This document shows positions 43,820 through 51,015 of a stretch of DNA of 64,000 nucleotides, one piece after another. The number at the start of each line of letters is the position of its first letter. The stretch's first letter is position 1. The notes under the pieces were generated by a model that worked only from the letters and a program-made list of their open reading frames with translations, did not search any database and had not been told where the DNA came from. Location of the stretch: assembly GCF_001952855.1 (NCBI RefSeq), contig NZ_LPNO01000024.1, forward strand, positions 108,806 through 172,805. Reading direction: 5' to 3'. Source of the DNA: Pseudomonas sp. ATCC PTA-122608. GTDB lineage: Bacteria > Pseudomonadota > Gammaproteobacteria > Pseudomonadales > Pseudomonadaceae. A program made the position numbers and the translations under genes.

Positions 43820-44668
43820 TTACTTGAACTCAACCGGGAAACCGATTGCAGGCTCTGGCAGATCCACACCGAACCATTGCTTGAACGAGGCCTTGTACAT
43901 CGGGAACTCCACGCCGGTCATGGCTTCATGCAGCGCGGTGTTGACGAAGTTCAGCCAGTCCTGGTCGCCACGCTTGACGGCGCACGCGTAGGTTTGCGGG
44001 CTCCAGGCGTAGCTCGGGCTGCGGTAGCGGCCCGGGTTTTGCACCATCAGGTACTTGACCGAGGACTGGTCGGTGGCGGCGGTGTCGGCACGCCCGGAGT
44101 TCACGGCCTGGTACATCAGGTCGACGCTGTCGTACTGGTCGACCTTGGCTTTAGGCAAGGCCTGGTGCACCAGTTCTTCGGCGTAGACGTTCTGCAGCAC
44201 GGCCACGGTGACGCTGTCGCCGGCGGCTTGCAGGTCTTCAATTTCCTTGTACTTGCTGTTGGCTGGCAGCAGCAGGCCCACGCCTTCGCGGTAGTACGGC
44301 AGGGTGAAGGCCACTTGCTGCGCGCGGCTGGCGGTGACGGTGATGAACTGGCAGCTCATGTCGACCTTGTCAGTCAGCAGGTTGGGAATTCGAGCGTCGG
44401 AGGACTGCACCACGTATTCGACTTTGCTCGGGTCGTTGAACAACCCTTTGGCCACGATGTGGCCGATGTCGATATCAAAACCTTGCAACTTGCCATCCGC
44501 TCCCTGGAAGTGCCACGGCGCATTGGTACTGCCTGTACCCACGATCAGGTGCCCACGCTTGAGCACTGTATCGAGCTTGCTGTCCGCCGCTTGCACTGCT
44601 GCTGCGAGGGAAGCCGATGCGGCGAAGAGAAAAACACACGCTTTGAACACGGAAGGTCGGTGATGCAT
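43820..44668 (-). CDS. Amino-acid ABC transporter periplasmic binding protein
   Basis: SBP family 3 receptor of 282 residues. The signal peptide ends near VQAAD (about residue 28), followed by LDTVLKRGHLIVGTGSTNAPWHF and the family marker LLTDKVDMSCQFITVTASRAQQVAFTLPYY, here split by ordinary variation. GGAG eight bases upstream supports the ATG at 44668. It is the first gene of the minus-strand transport and catabolic group. The ligand is unknown; a D-3-hydroxyamino acid such as D-glucosaminate or D-serine is inferred. Confidence 0.9.
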   Translation of the reverse strand: MHHRPSVFKACVFLFAASASLAAAVQAADSKLDTVLKRGHLIVGTGSTNAPWHFQGADGKLQGFDIDIGHIVAKGLFNDPSKVEYVVQSSDARIPNLLTDKVDMSCQFITVTASRAQQVAFTLPYYREGVGLLLPANSKYKEIEDLQAAGDSVTVAVLQNVYAEELVHQALPKAKVDQYDSVDLMYQAVNSGRADTAATDQSSVKYLMVQNPGRYRSPSYAWSPQTYACAVKRGDQDWLNFVNTALHEAMTGVEFPMYKASFKQWFGVDLPEPAIGFPVEFK

Positions 44669-44692
44669 GACAAGCACTCCAGGGGTTGTGTA

Positions 44693-44708
44693 TTCCGCTA
44701 TACCGGAA
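44693..44708. promoter_or_regulatory. TTCCG-N6-CGGAA palindrome, possible IclR-type operator
   Basis: TTCCGCTATACCGGAA is a 5-bp dyad 25 bases before the binding-protein ATG, with another CGGAA half-site at 44724-44728. IclR-family regulators bind short palindromes of this sort, and an IclR gene lies in the same group. Identity of the binding protein is inference. Confidence 0.4.
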
Positions 44709-44733
44709 CTTAGTATGTAACAACGGAATAGAC

Positions 44734-44749
44734 AGCAGAAAGTGTGCCA
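44734..44749 (-). promoter_or_regulatory. Sigma-54-like promoter of the importer group
   Basis: On the minus strand TGGCACACTTTCTGCT has GG and GC at -24/-12 spacing, with two departures from consensus. Start would be near 44722. No sigma-54 activator is encoded in this group, so the match needs care. The remaining sequence to 45004 is partly AT-rich and shows nothing else I can name. Confidence 0.4.
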
Positions 44750-45004
44750 TACGCGGTAACAGAAAAATATTGCGGGATTAATTTCTTTTTAAATCAACGG
44801 GATAAATTTGTATCGGCGATGAGGCGCTGGGCCATCTGTTGAAATCAGGTTGCTACCGTTGGCTACACGGCGAGGTGACAGGCCACATTTGGGTGCGGGT
44901 GCGGTTCGTTACCGGGCACGAAAGCGGTGCGGTGCTGGATGGAAGAATCCTGTGGCTGGGCTAGGCTTGGCAGATGATCGGCCCTCCCCAAGGAATGCGT
45001 TCAG

Positions 45005-45241
45005 ATGAAGATCAGCCTTGTCCTTATGTTGTTGTCGCTGGTGTTTGCCAGCACTGTGTTCGCCAAGGATGACCGTCGTGAATGCAAGGCCGAGTTGGCC
45101 AAGCTGAAGGCGGCGTTTGCGACCGACTATATGAGTCAAAACCATCACGGTTATCGCCGGGCCAAGGACGCCAAGGAGAACGGGGATTACAAGCAGTGCG
45201 TGGGGCTGGCGAAGAAGGCTCGGGAGCGGGCGGAGCGCTGA
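45005..45241 (+). CDS. Small secreted hypothetical protein
   Basis: A 78-residue product with a signal peptide (MKISLVLMLLSLVFASTVFA) and a mature part of about 58 residues that is highly charged and rich in Lys, Arg and Ala, with two cysteines (RRECKAE, YKQCVGL). It is likely periplasmic and helical. I do not recognise a family. AAGGA lies upstream of the ATG. A single REP unit follows. Confidence 0.65.
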   Translation: MKISLVLMLLSLVFASTVFAKDDRRECKAELAKLKAAFATDYMSQNHHGYRRAKDAKENGDYKQCVGLAKKARERAER

Positions 45242-45267
45242 AAGCCTTGGGGCTGCTGCGCAGCCCA

Positions 45268-45292
45268 GCGGGAGCAAGCTCCCTCGCCACAA
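45268..45292. repeat. Single REP unit
   Basis: AGCGGGAGCAAGCTCCCTCG continuing to CCACAA, one half of the repeat seen paired at 37932 and 41110. No inverted partner is near, so it is a solitary unit. Confidence 0.8.
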
Positions 45293-45397
45293 TGGCCGGT
45301 TAGACTGCTTGGAGGTGGGTACCTGTTAGTTTTGACAGTAGACCGTTTTGATCGCCGGGCTTAGCGTGGGCCATGCCCTTTTGCCAAGGAGATCATT

Positions 45398-45775
45398 ATG
45401 GGAATTGCAACGGCGGTGATTGCCGATGCCGAGGCGTATCAGCAGGTACTGAAGTCGCATGAAACGGTGTTCATGCTGTTTGTTTCGCAGCATTGCCCGG
45501 CCTGTGGGGAAGCCGGGCCACTGTTTGAACGCTTTGCCAGGAAATACGGTCGCACCGTGAAAAGCCTGGTGCTCGATACAGCCCAAACCCCGAGACACCC
45601 CGAGGTTACCGGCACTCCCACCCTCCTGGTTTTTCAGAATGGCAAGATGATCAATAAGCTGAAGGGCTTCGACGAAAAAACTCTGAGGAAGACGTTCGCC
45701 GAGACCAGAATCAGTCCTCCAACATCAACCGCGCCGTGCCGGAAACACGAATCGAGGCACCCTTCTCATCGGTGA
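45398..45775 (+). CDS. Thioredoxin-fold protein with CPAC motif
   Basis: A 125-residue cytoplasmic thioredoxin-like protein. The active site CPAC lies in VFMLFVSQHCPACGEAG, with the cis-proline in TGTPTLLVFQNGK, so it is probably redox active. AAGGAG precedes the ATG. The last ~20 residues (PPTSTAPCRKHESRHPSHR) are unlike a thioredoxin end and are read from antisense of the phzF-like gene, with a 65-nt convergent overlap. The native stop may have been lost. Confidence 0.85.
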   Translation: MGIATAVIADAEAYQQVLKSHETVFMLFVSQHCPACGEAGPLFERFARKYGRTVKSLVLDTAQTPRHPEVTGTPTLLVFQNGKMINKLKGFDEKTLRKTFAETRISPPTSTAPCRKHESRHPSHR

Positions 45776-46553
45776 TCTGCGCCTGCAAACGCGAGCGGCT
45801 GCCCATGTCCTCGCCTTGAATGATGTTGATGCACCCGTTGTGCGGCCAGCCCAGATCCCGCAGATAGCCGGCAAATGCGGCCGTCGCGGAGCCTGTAGCC
45901 GGGTCTTCGTACACACCGCCCACCGCAAACGGGTTGCGGGTGTGGAACAGTGTCGGGCTTTCGGCAAACACCAGCACCACGGTGCCCAAACCGGCGTCGG
46001 TCATGTAGCGGCGACCGGCCTCCAGTTCATAGTGCATCTGGCTGAGCTTGGCGCGGCTGTCGAGGGCCAGCACCAGGTGGGAGAGACCAGCATGGACGAT
46101 CGCCGGCGGAATGCTGGGGTCCAGGTCATTGCGGGTGTAGCCGAACAACGTCAGGCCCGCGTCCACCAGCGCATCGTTGGCCGGTGCGCTACGGGTTGGC
46201 GGGGATTGCAGCGCGGCTTCGATCAGGTCGCCTTCGCTGCGGCCACTGACGGAAATATCGCCGTTGTTCAAGGTCAGGTGGAATTCACCGTCGCCCAGCG
46301 CCAGGCTCAAGGCCGCGCCGAGCGCGATGGTGGCGTGCCCGCAAAACGCGACTTCGGACTCCGGCGCGAAGTAGCGCACACGCCAGCCGTCATCCTGCGG
46401 GCAGGCGAATACGGTTTCCGAAAACCCGACTTCGTGGGCGATACGCTGCATTTCTGCGGCTTCCGGCAGGTTGTCACCGATCCATACGCCTGCCGGGTTA
46501 CCGCCCTGGTTACCGTCACAAAATGCAGAAATCTTAAGCACGTCCAAAGTCAT
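45711..46553 (-). CDS. PhzF-family isomerase-like protein
   Basis: A 280-residue protein of the PhzF/diaminopimelate-epimerase fold. It has the N-terminal LKISAFCDGNQGGNPAGVW, the conserved glutamate in VGFSETVFA, the C-terminal GGVYEDPATGSATAAFAGYL and a final GEDMGSRSRLQAQI segment. Standalone members are common and mostly of unknown substrate; no phenazine genes are nearby, so phenazine synthesis should not be inferred. It lies 47 bases downstream of the TerC-CBS gene. Confidence 0.9.
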   Translation of the reverse strand: MTLDVLKISAFCDGNQGGNPAGVWIGDNLPEAAEMQRIAHEVGFSETVFACPQDDGWRVRYFAPESEVAFCGHATIALGAALSLALGDGEFHLTLNNGDISVSGRSEGDLIEAALQSPPTRSAPANDALVDAGLTLFGYTRNDLDPSIPPAIVHAGLSHLVLALDSRAKLSQMHYELEAGRRYMTDAGLGTVVLVFAESPTLFHTRNPFAVGGVYEDPATGSATAAFAGYLRDLGWPHNGCINIIQGEDMGSRSRLQAQITDEKGASIRVSGTARLMLED

Positions 46554-46600
46554 TCGGGCAACCCTTACTTAACGGTTCAGTGAGCGGCGATGCTATCCAG

Positions 46601-48154
46601 CTAAAGCGGCGCCAGCAATACCTGCGTGACCCGCCGCTCTTCCACCGCCGCCACGGTCAGGCGCCAGCCTTCATGCTCCAGGCTGTCGCCCACCACCGGC
46701 AGGCGATCCAGCAGGCTCATCACCATACCGGCCAGAGTCTGGTAATCCTCCGTCGCCACCGCCTTGAAGCCGGTGCGCTGACTGATCAGGTTAAGGTTCA
46801 AGGCACCATTGACCCGGAAGCCACCCTCCTCCTCAACGATATCCGGCCCTTCGACTTCACTCGCATCCGGCAACTCACCGGCGATGGACTCAAGAATGTC
46901 GGTCATGCTCAACACCCCGATAAAGTCGCCGAATTCGTTGATCACGAAGGCAATGTGGGTGGATTCCTGGCGCATCTGCTCCAAGGCATTGAGGATCGAA
47001 AAACTCTCCAGCAGGTTGATCGCCCGGCGCGCCAAGTGCTCCAGATTTGGCTCGTTTCCGCCCAGGTATTCCTTTAGCAACTCCTTCTTGTGCACGAAAC
47101 CCAATGGCTCGTCGACAGCACCGTTGCGGATCAAGGGCAGTCGCGAGTAAGACGAATGCATCAGTTTAAGGCGGATAGTGTCGGGATCGTCCGACAGATC
47201 AATATAGTCCACCTTCGCCCGAGGCGTCATCAGCGTGCGGATCGGACGTTCAGCCAGTTGCAGCACGCCACTGATCATCACGCGTTCACGCCGGTCGAAC
47301 AGCGGCCCGCCGTTGGCATCGGGGTTATCCAGCAGGTCGGCGACCTCGTCACCGACCTCTTCCACCGCCAGGTTACGCCCGCCGAGCAAACGCATCACCG
47401 CATGGGCCGTACGCTCACGCACCGGCAGCGTGCCCTGTGCCGACTTCTTGCGGCGTGCCCGGGCGATCTGGTTGAACACCTCAATCAGGATCGAGAAACC
47501 AATGGCCGCATACAGATAGCCTTTAGGAATGTGGAAGCCCAGGCCTTCGGCGGTCAGGGCAAAACCGATCATCATCAGGAAGCCCAGACACAGCATGATC
47601 ACCGTCGGATGGGCGTTGACGAAACGGGTCAGCGGCTTGCTGGCAACGATCATCAGGCCGATGGAAATGATCACCGCGATCATCATCACCGCCAGCTCAT
47701 CCACCATGCCCACGGCGGTAATCACCGCATCGAGGGAGAACACCGCATCCAGCACCACAATCTGCGCAACGATCGGCCAGAACATCGCATAAGCCACGTT
47801 GCCAGTGCGCTGAGCCACATGCCCCTCAAGCCGCTCATGCAATTCCATGGTGGCCTTGAACAACAGGAACACACCACCAAACAGCATGATCAAGTCACGG
47901 CCCGAGAAACTCTTGTCGAACACCTCGAACAGCGGCTGCGTCAGGGTCACCAACCAGGAAATACTTGCCAGCAAGCCCAGGCGCATCAGCAATGCCAGGG
48001 ACAAACCGATCAGACGCGCACGGTCACGCTGCTCCGGCGGCAGCTTGTCCGCCAGGATCGCGATAAACACCAGGTTGTCGATGCCCAGCACCAGCTCCAG
48101 CACAATCAAAGTCAACAGGCCGAGCCAGGCCGTTGGATCCGCTAACCATTCCAT
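46601..48154 (-). CDS. TerC-type membrane protein with CBS pair and CorC/HlyC domain
   Basis: Inner-membrane protein of 517 residues. The first ~230 form a TerC domain with seven or so hydrophobic segments and the acidic membrane motifs LELVLGIDNLVF and VLDAVFSLDAVITAVG. A cytoplasmic CBS pair (about 300-420, RTLMTPRAKVDYIDL, IGVLSMTDILESI) and a C-terminal transporter-associated CorC/HlyC domain follow. The same architecture occurs in E. coli YoaE/YegH. TerC relatives export manganese or load metalloenzymes; the role here is not established. Confidence 0.9.
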   Translation of the reverse strand: MEWLADPTAWLGLLTLIVLELVLGIDNLVFIAILADKLPPEQRDRARLIGLSLALLMRLGLLASISWLVTLTQPLFEVFDKSFSGRDLIMLFGGVFLLFKATMELHERLEGHVAQRTGNVAYAMFWPIVAQIVVLDAVFSLDAVITAVGMVDELAVMMIAVIISIGLMIVASKPLTRFVNAHPTVIMLCLGFLMMIGFALTAEGLGFHIPKGYLYAAIGFSILIEVFNQIARARRKKSAQGTLPVRERTAHAVMRLLGGRNLAVEEVGDEVADLLDNPDANGGPLFDRRERVMISGVLQLAERPIRTLMTPRAKVDYIDLSDDPDTIRLKLMHSSYSRLPLIRNGAVDEPLGFVHKKELLKEYLGGNEPNLEHLARRAINLLESFSILNALEQMRQESTHIAFVINEFGDFIGVLSMTDILESIAGELPDASEVEGPDIVEEEGGFRVNGALNLNLISQRTGFKAVATEDYQTLAGMVMSLLDRLPVVGDSLEHEGWRLTVAAVEERRVTQVLLAPL

Positions 48155-48177
48155 TTTTCAGTATCTCTTCAAGTTTT

Positions 48178-48333
48178 TCAGAATGCCGGGCACGGCAACG
48201 CACGGTCGAGGGACCGGGTAAGGGTAGGCAATCGGAAGACGGGATGCTTGGCCTGAAGGCAGGCGATCAGCGGGAACGGCGACAGTGCATGTCTTGGGGA
48301 AAGACGACTGGGAGGCTCCGAGAGGGTGTTCAT
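48178..48333 (-). CDS. Possible 51-residue leader ORF upstream of the TerC-CBS gene
   Basis: An ATG with AGGA eight bases upstream opens a 51-codon frame that ends 23 bases before the TerC-CBS start. The product begins MNTLSEPPSRLSPRHAL and is rich in Pro, Arg and Leu, with no signal peptide or known domain. It lies alone in the 5' leader of the membrane-protein gene, so it could be a regulatory leader peptide. It could also be chance. Confidence 0.25.
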   Translation of the reverse strand: MNTLSEPPSRLSPRHALSPFPLIACLQAKHPVFRLPTLTRSLDRALPCPAF

Positions 48334-48402
48334 GTAGGTCCTGTTGTGGAAAAAGGACTTGAATCGTACAGGCGAAATAAGAATTTCTTACAATCTAAAA
48401 TT

Positions 48403-48419
48403 ATTACAAGATCTGTAAT
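48403..48419. promoter_or_regulatory. ATTACA-N5-TGTAAT palindrome in AT-rich promoter region
   Basis: ATTACAAGATCTGTAAT has perfect 6-bp arms and lies in the most AT-rich part of the gap between the TerC-CBS gene and the structured leader. It is placed as an operator or promoter element for the leftward gene would be. The regulator is unknown. Confidence 0.35.
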
Positions 48420-48459
48420 AGATAGCGTGTCGACGATTGCCTTGCATGGGTTGAAGGGC

Positions 48460-48705
48460 AGCGCTTATAGTCCGCCGGTCGCCCGACATGGCGATCGGAT
48501 TTGGCGATCCGTTGACCGTATGCGAAAGCGCTCTGCTTGATTGCAGGCACTTTCGCACCCGCAAAGCTGCTTTATGGCAGCTGTGCGCGGGAGACCTTCG
48601 GGTCTGCCGGAACTCGGTCCCGGTTCGCCAACCTGCGTACAGCTGTCACCCATTCGTTTGGCGACGATAGGTGACAGCCTCAATTAATTAGACCGAGGCT
48701 TTACC
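48460..48705 (+). ncRNA. Structured leader RNA, resembles C4-type RNA of Pseudomonas
   Basis: About 245 bases with nested hairpins: TGCGAAAG/CTTTCGCA (48521-48528 with 48550-48557), AGCTGC/GCAGCT (48565-48570 with 48577-48582), AGACC-TTCG-GGTCT (48592-48605) and GCTGTCACC/GGTGACAGC (48642-48650 with 48670-48678). The block GGTTCGCCAACCTGCGTACA between the last two looks like the conserved core of RNAs labelled C4 antisense RNA in Pseudomonas genomes; this name is from memory and unverified. It ends at the ribosome site of the following gene. Confidence 0.5.
48677..48699 (+). promoter_or_regulatory. Possible ribosome-site-sequestering hairpin
   Basis: GCCTC (48677-48681) can pair with GAGGC (48695-48699), which is the ribosome-binding site of the gene at 48706. 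It shares two bases with the GCTGTCACC/GGTGACAGC stem, so the two folds compete. This would allow translation control. Confidence 0.4.
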
Positions 48706-48975
48706 ATGAATCGATACATGCCCCTTACAGGCAACGATTGCGACATCCCTTCCCTGCTCATCGACACCCAAGCGCCGCTCGACGTACTCCACCAGGCTGC
48801 CGCTTACCGCATCAACGCTGTGACCCAACTGCTGGAAAATATCGCCTTCCGCGAAGAAATCAGCAGTGACGCCGTCGTGCTTCACGACTTTGCACGCCTG
48901 CTCGCCATTCCTCTACGCGATGGCTGTGACCTGATGGACGTAATAGGCCGCCGGATCCAACCTAGCAACGCCTGA
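48706..48975 (+). CDS. Small protein, resembles DUF3077/DUF6124-type Pseudomonas proteins
   Basis: An 89-residue acidic protein without signal peptide. The pattern of N-terminal leader then APLDVLHQAAAYRINAVTQLLENIAF is like the many small Pseudomonas proteins grouped as DUF3077 or DUF6124, but I am not certain of the family. GAGG lies seven bases before the ATG and can be masked in the leader hairpin. Function unknown. Confidence 0.6.
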   Translation: MNRYMPLTGNDCDIPSLLIDTQAPLDVLHQAAAYRINAVTQLLENIAFREEISSDAVVLHDFARLLAIPLRDGCDLMDVIGRRIQPSNA

Positions 48976-48994
48976 ACAAAGCACACCCTGCTTC

Positions 48995-49094
48995 TGTAGG
49001 AGCAAGCTTGCTCGCGATGGACGTCAACGATAACTCGGGACGCCTGACACCCAACGGCGCTCTCAGGTTTTTCGCGAGCAAGCTCGCTCCTACA
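48995..49094. repeat. REPIN between convergent genes
   Basis: TGTAGGAGCAAGCTTGCTCG (one base off the usual GAGCGAGC) pairs with the inverted unit ending GCTCGCTCCTACA across about 55 bases. It lies between the 48706 gene and the convergent LprI-like gene. Confidence 0.9.
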
Positions 49095-49106
49095 GTAAGC
49101 GGCCGT

Positions 49107-49475
49107 TCAGAACGGTCCTTTCGTCATCACCCGCTCATCAATAAAGCTACGCAACATCGCAATACGCTGCGTATAGGTTTTGCTCAGGCAACTGACTTGG
49201 GCACCGCACGTATGCCGTTGCTTGAGCCAGGCAGCCTGATCATCCATCAACGAACAGCGCCCTCCCATGGCCATGAAGTGCCGGTTGAGGTCATAGAGCA
49301 GCGCCATTGTCACATCCTGATCATTCAGGGAGCGCGTGGCACAGATGGTTTTCTCGTCAGCCGCCTTCGCCCGGTCACAGTCAAAACTGGCCGCCAGGCT
49401 TGCAGGGCTTAGCCACAACACGGAAAACCCGGCGAGCACTGCGAATACCGCCGGTTTAAACAAACGAACTGCCAT
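49107..49475 (-). CDS. Secreted LprI/DUF1311-like protein
   Basis: A 122-residue exported protein. The signal peptide ends near SLAA (about residue 29). The mature part has four or more cysteines in the LprI-like pattern (FDCDRAKAADEKTICA, LNRHFMAMGGRC, AAWLKQRHTCG). The mycobacterial LprI inhibits lysozyme, but most DUF1311 members have no tested role. AGGAGG eight bases before the ATG fixes the start at 49475. Confidence 0.8.
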   Translation of the reverse strand: MAVRLFKPAVFAVLAGFSVLWLSPASLAASFDCDRAKAADEKTICATRSLNDQDVTMALLYDLNRHFMAMGGRCSLMDDQAAWLKQRHTCGAQVSCLSKTYTQRIAMLRSFIDERVMTKGPF

Positions 49476-49540
49476 GGAAATATCCTCCTGTTGATCGTCT
49501 GTCTGACACTCAGCGGCGTTCTCAGTTTCTTCGCGAGCGA

Positions 49541-51010
49541 TCAGCACAGTGTCCGCTGCAGTGCTTTTCTCCATTCGCCATATCGCGCATCCATGGCGGC
49601 GTCCACAGCCGGCTCAAACCGCTCCCGCTGTCGCTCCAACCCCACCAACGCCGCATCACTGGCCCAGATGCCCAACGCCCGGCCTGCCAAATGCGCAGCC
49701 CCCAGCGCCGACACCTCCGGCGACAGGCTTCGCACCACCGGCCGCTGCAACAGGTCCGCCAAAAACTGCATCAGCCAGCGATTGCGCGTGGCGCCACCAT
49801 CCACCCACAGCTCTTTCAACGGGCTGCCAATATCCTGCTGCATCGCCTCGAACACATCCCGAATCTGATAGCCGATGGACTCCAGCGAGGCCCGCAAAAT
49901 ATGTGCACCCGACGTGGCTTCAGTCAGGCCACAGATCAACCCACGTGCGTCGGCCTTCCAGTGCGGAGCACCCAACCCAGAAAGCGCCGGGACAAAGTAC
50001 ACGCCACCATTGTCGGGCAGTTGCGCCGCCTGTTCGGTCAACGCATCCAGTGACTCACCCGCTACCAACCGCGAAGCCCATTGCACCGCCGCACCGGTGT
50101 GCACGATGTTGCCTTCCATACCGTAGGTCGGTGCCGAACCGTCATGCCACGCCAATGTCGTCGACAAACCATGGGTGGACGCAATCGGCCCGCTCATGGG
50201 CGTCATTAATGAAGAACCCGTTCCGAGGGTGGCCTTGACCAGCCCCGGCGCAAACCCACCCTGCCCGTACAACGCGGCATGGGAATCACCCATCATCGAC
50301 ATCACCGGAATCCCGGCAGGCAAACGCCCGAAACCTTTGGTCTGTGCAAAGAACCCCGCACTGGGTTGGATTGGTGCCAGCGCCGCCGCCGGAATGGCAA
50401 ACAGCGCCAGCAGCTCCGGGTCCCAGGCGCAGGTGTGCAGGTTGAACAGTTGCGTACGTGACGCGTTGGAGTAATCGGTGGCGAATACGCCGCTGAGCTT
50501 CCACAGCAACCAGCTATCGACCGTGCCCAGGCAGATTTCACCGGCAGCCGCCCGCGTATGGCCGTTTTCAAGGTTGTCCAGAATCCAGCGAAACTTACCC
50601 GCCGAAAACATCGGGTCCAGGGCCAGGCCGGTCTTGGCGAGGATGGTTGCTTCATGCCCCTGCTCGTGCAGTTGCGTACACAGCGCCGTGGAGCGCCGGC
50701 ACTGCCAACTGATGCACGGCGACAGCGGCTCACCGGTGTGACGGTCCCAGGCCACCACCGATTCACGCTGGTTACTGATGGCCAAGGCCGTAATCGGCCG
50801 ATCAACCTGGGCCAGGCACTCGTCAATCGCCGCCAGGGTATTCGTCCATATCTGCAACGGGTCCTGCTCGGAGAATCCGGCCTGGGGATGGCTGATGCTC
50901 AAGGCCCGCGAGCCTCGGGCAATAACCTGCCCACGTTCGTTGACCAGCACCGCCTTGGCGTTGCTGGTGCCTTCGTCTATCGCCAGGATCAGCGGAGTAT
51001 TTTCAGTCAT
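49541..51010 (-). CDS. FGGY-family carbohydrate or polyol kinase
   Basis: ATP-dependent sugar or polyol kinase of 489 residues. FGGY landmarks: ILAIDEGTSNAKAVLV (ATP phosphate loop), GDSHAALYGQGG with the catalytic Asp, LGTGSSLMTP, and the C-terminal SGLGAPHW and WVDGGATRNRWLMQFLADLL. The sequence looks nearer to glycerol and erythritol kinases than to xylulokinases. The ATG at 51010 follows the transketolase stop by five bases; a GTG at 51019 is also possible. With the transketolase subunits and importer it probably phosphorylates a ketose or polyol. Confidence 0.88.
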   Translation of the reverse strand: MTENTPLILAIDEGTSNAKAVLVNERGQVIARGSRALSISHPQAGFSEQDPLQIWTNTLAAIDECLAQVDRPITALAISNQRESVVAWDRHTGEPLSPCISWQCRRSTALCTQLHEQGHEATILAKTGLALDPMFSAGKFRWILDNLENGHTRAAAGEICLGTVDSWLLWKLSGVFATDYSNASRTQLFNLHTCAWDPELLALFAIPAAALAPIQPSAGFFAQTKGFGRLPAGIPVMSMMGDSHAALYGQGGFAPGLVKATLGTGSSLMTPMSGPIASTHGLSTTLAWHDGSAPTYGMEGNIVHTGAAVQWASRLVAGESLDALTEQAAQLPDNGGVYFVPALSGLGAPHWKADARGLICGLTEATSGAHILRASLESIGYQIRDVFEAMQQDIGSPLKELWVDGGATRNRWLMQFLADLLQRPVVRSLSPEVSALGAAHLAGRALGIWASDAALVGLERQRERFEPAVDAAMDARYGEWRKALQRTLC

Positions 51011-51015
51011 GTGAT

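Noticed and set aside
45711..46553. Phenazine biosynthesis
   Set aside because: Only a PhzF-family protein is present with no other phz gene; standalone PhzF-like proteins are widespread.
48155..48440. yybP-ykoY type manganese riboswitch before the TerC-CBS gene
   Set aside because: I looked for the conserved paired loops on the minus strand and did not find them.
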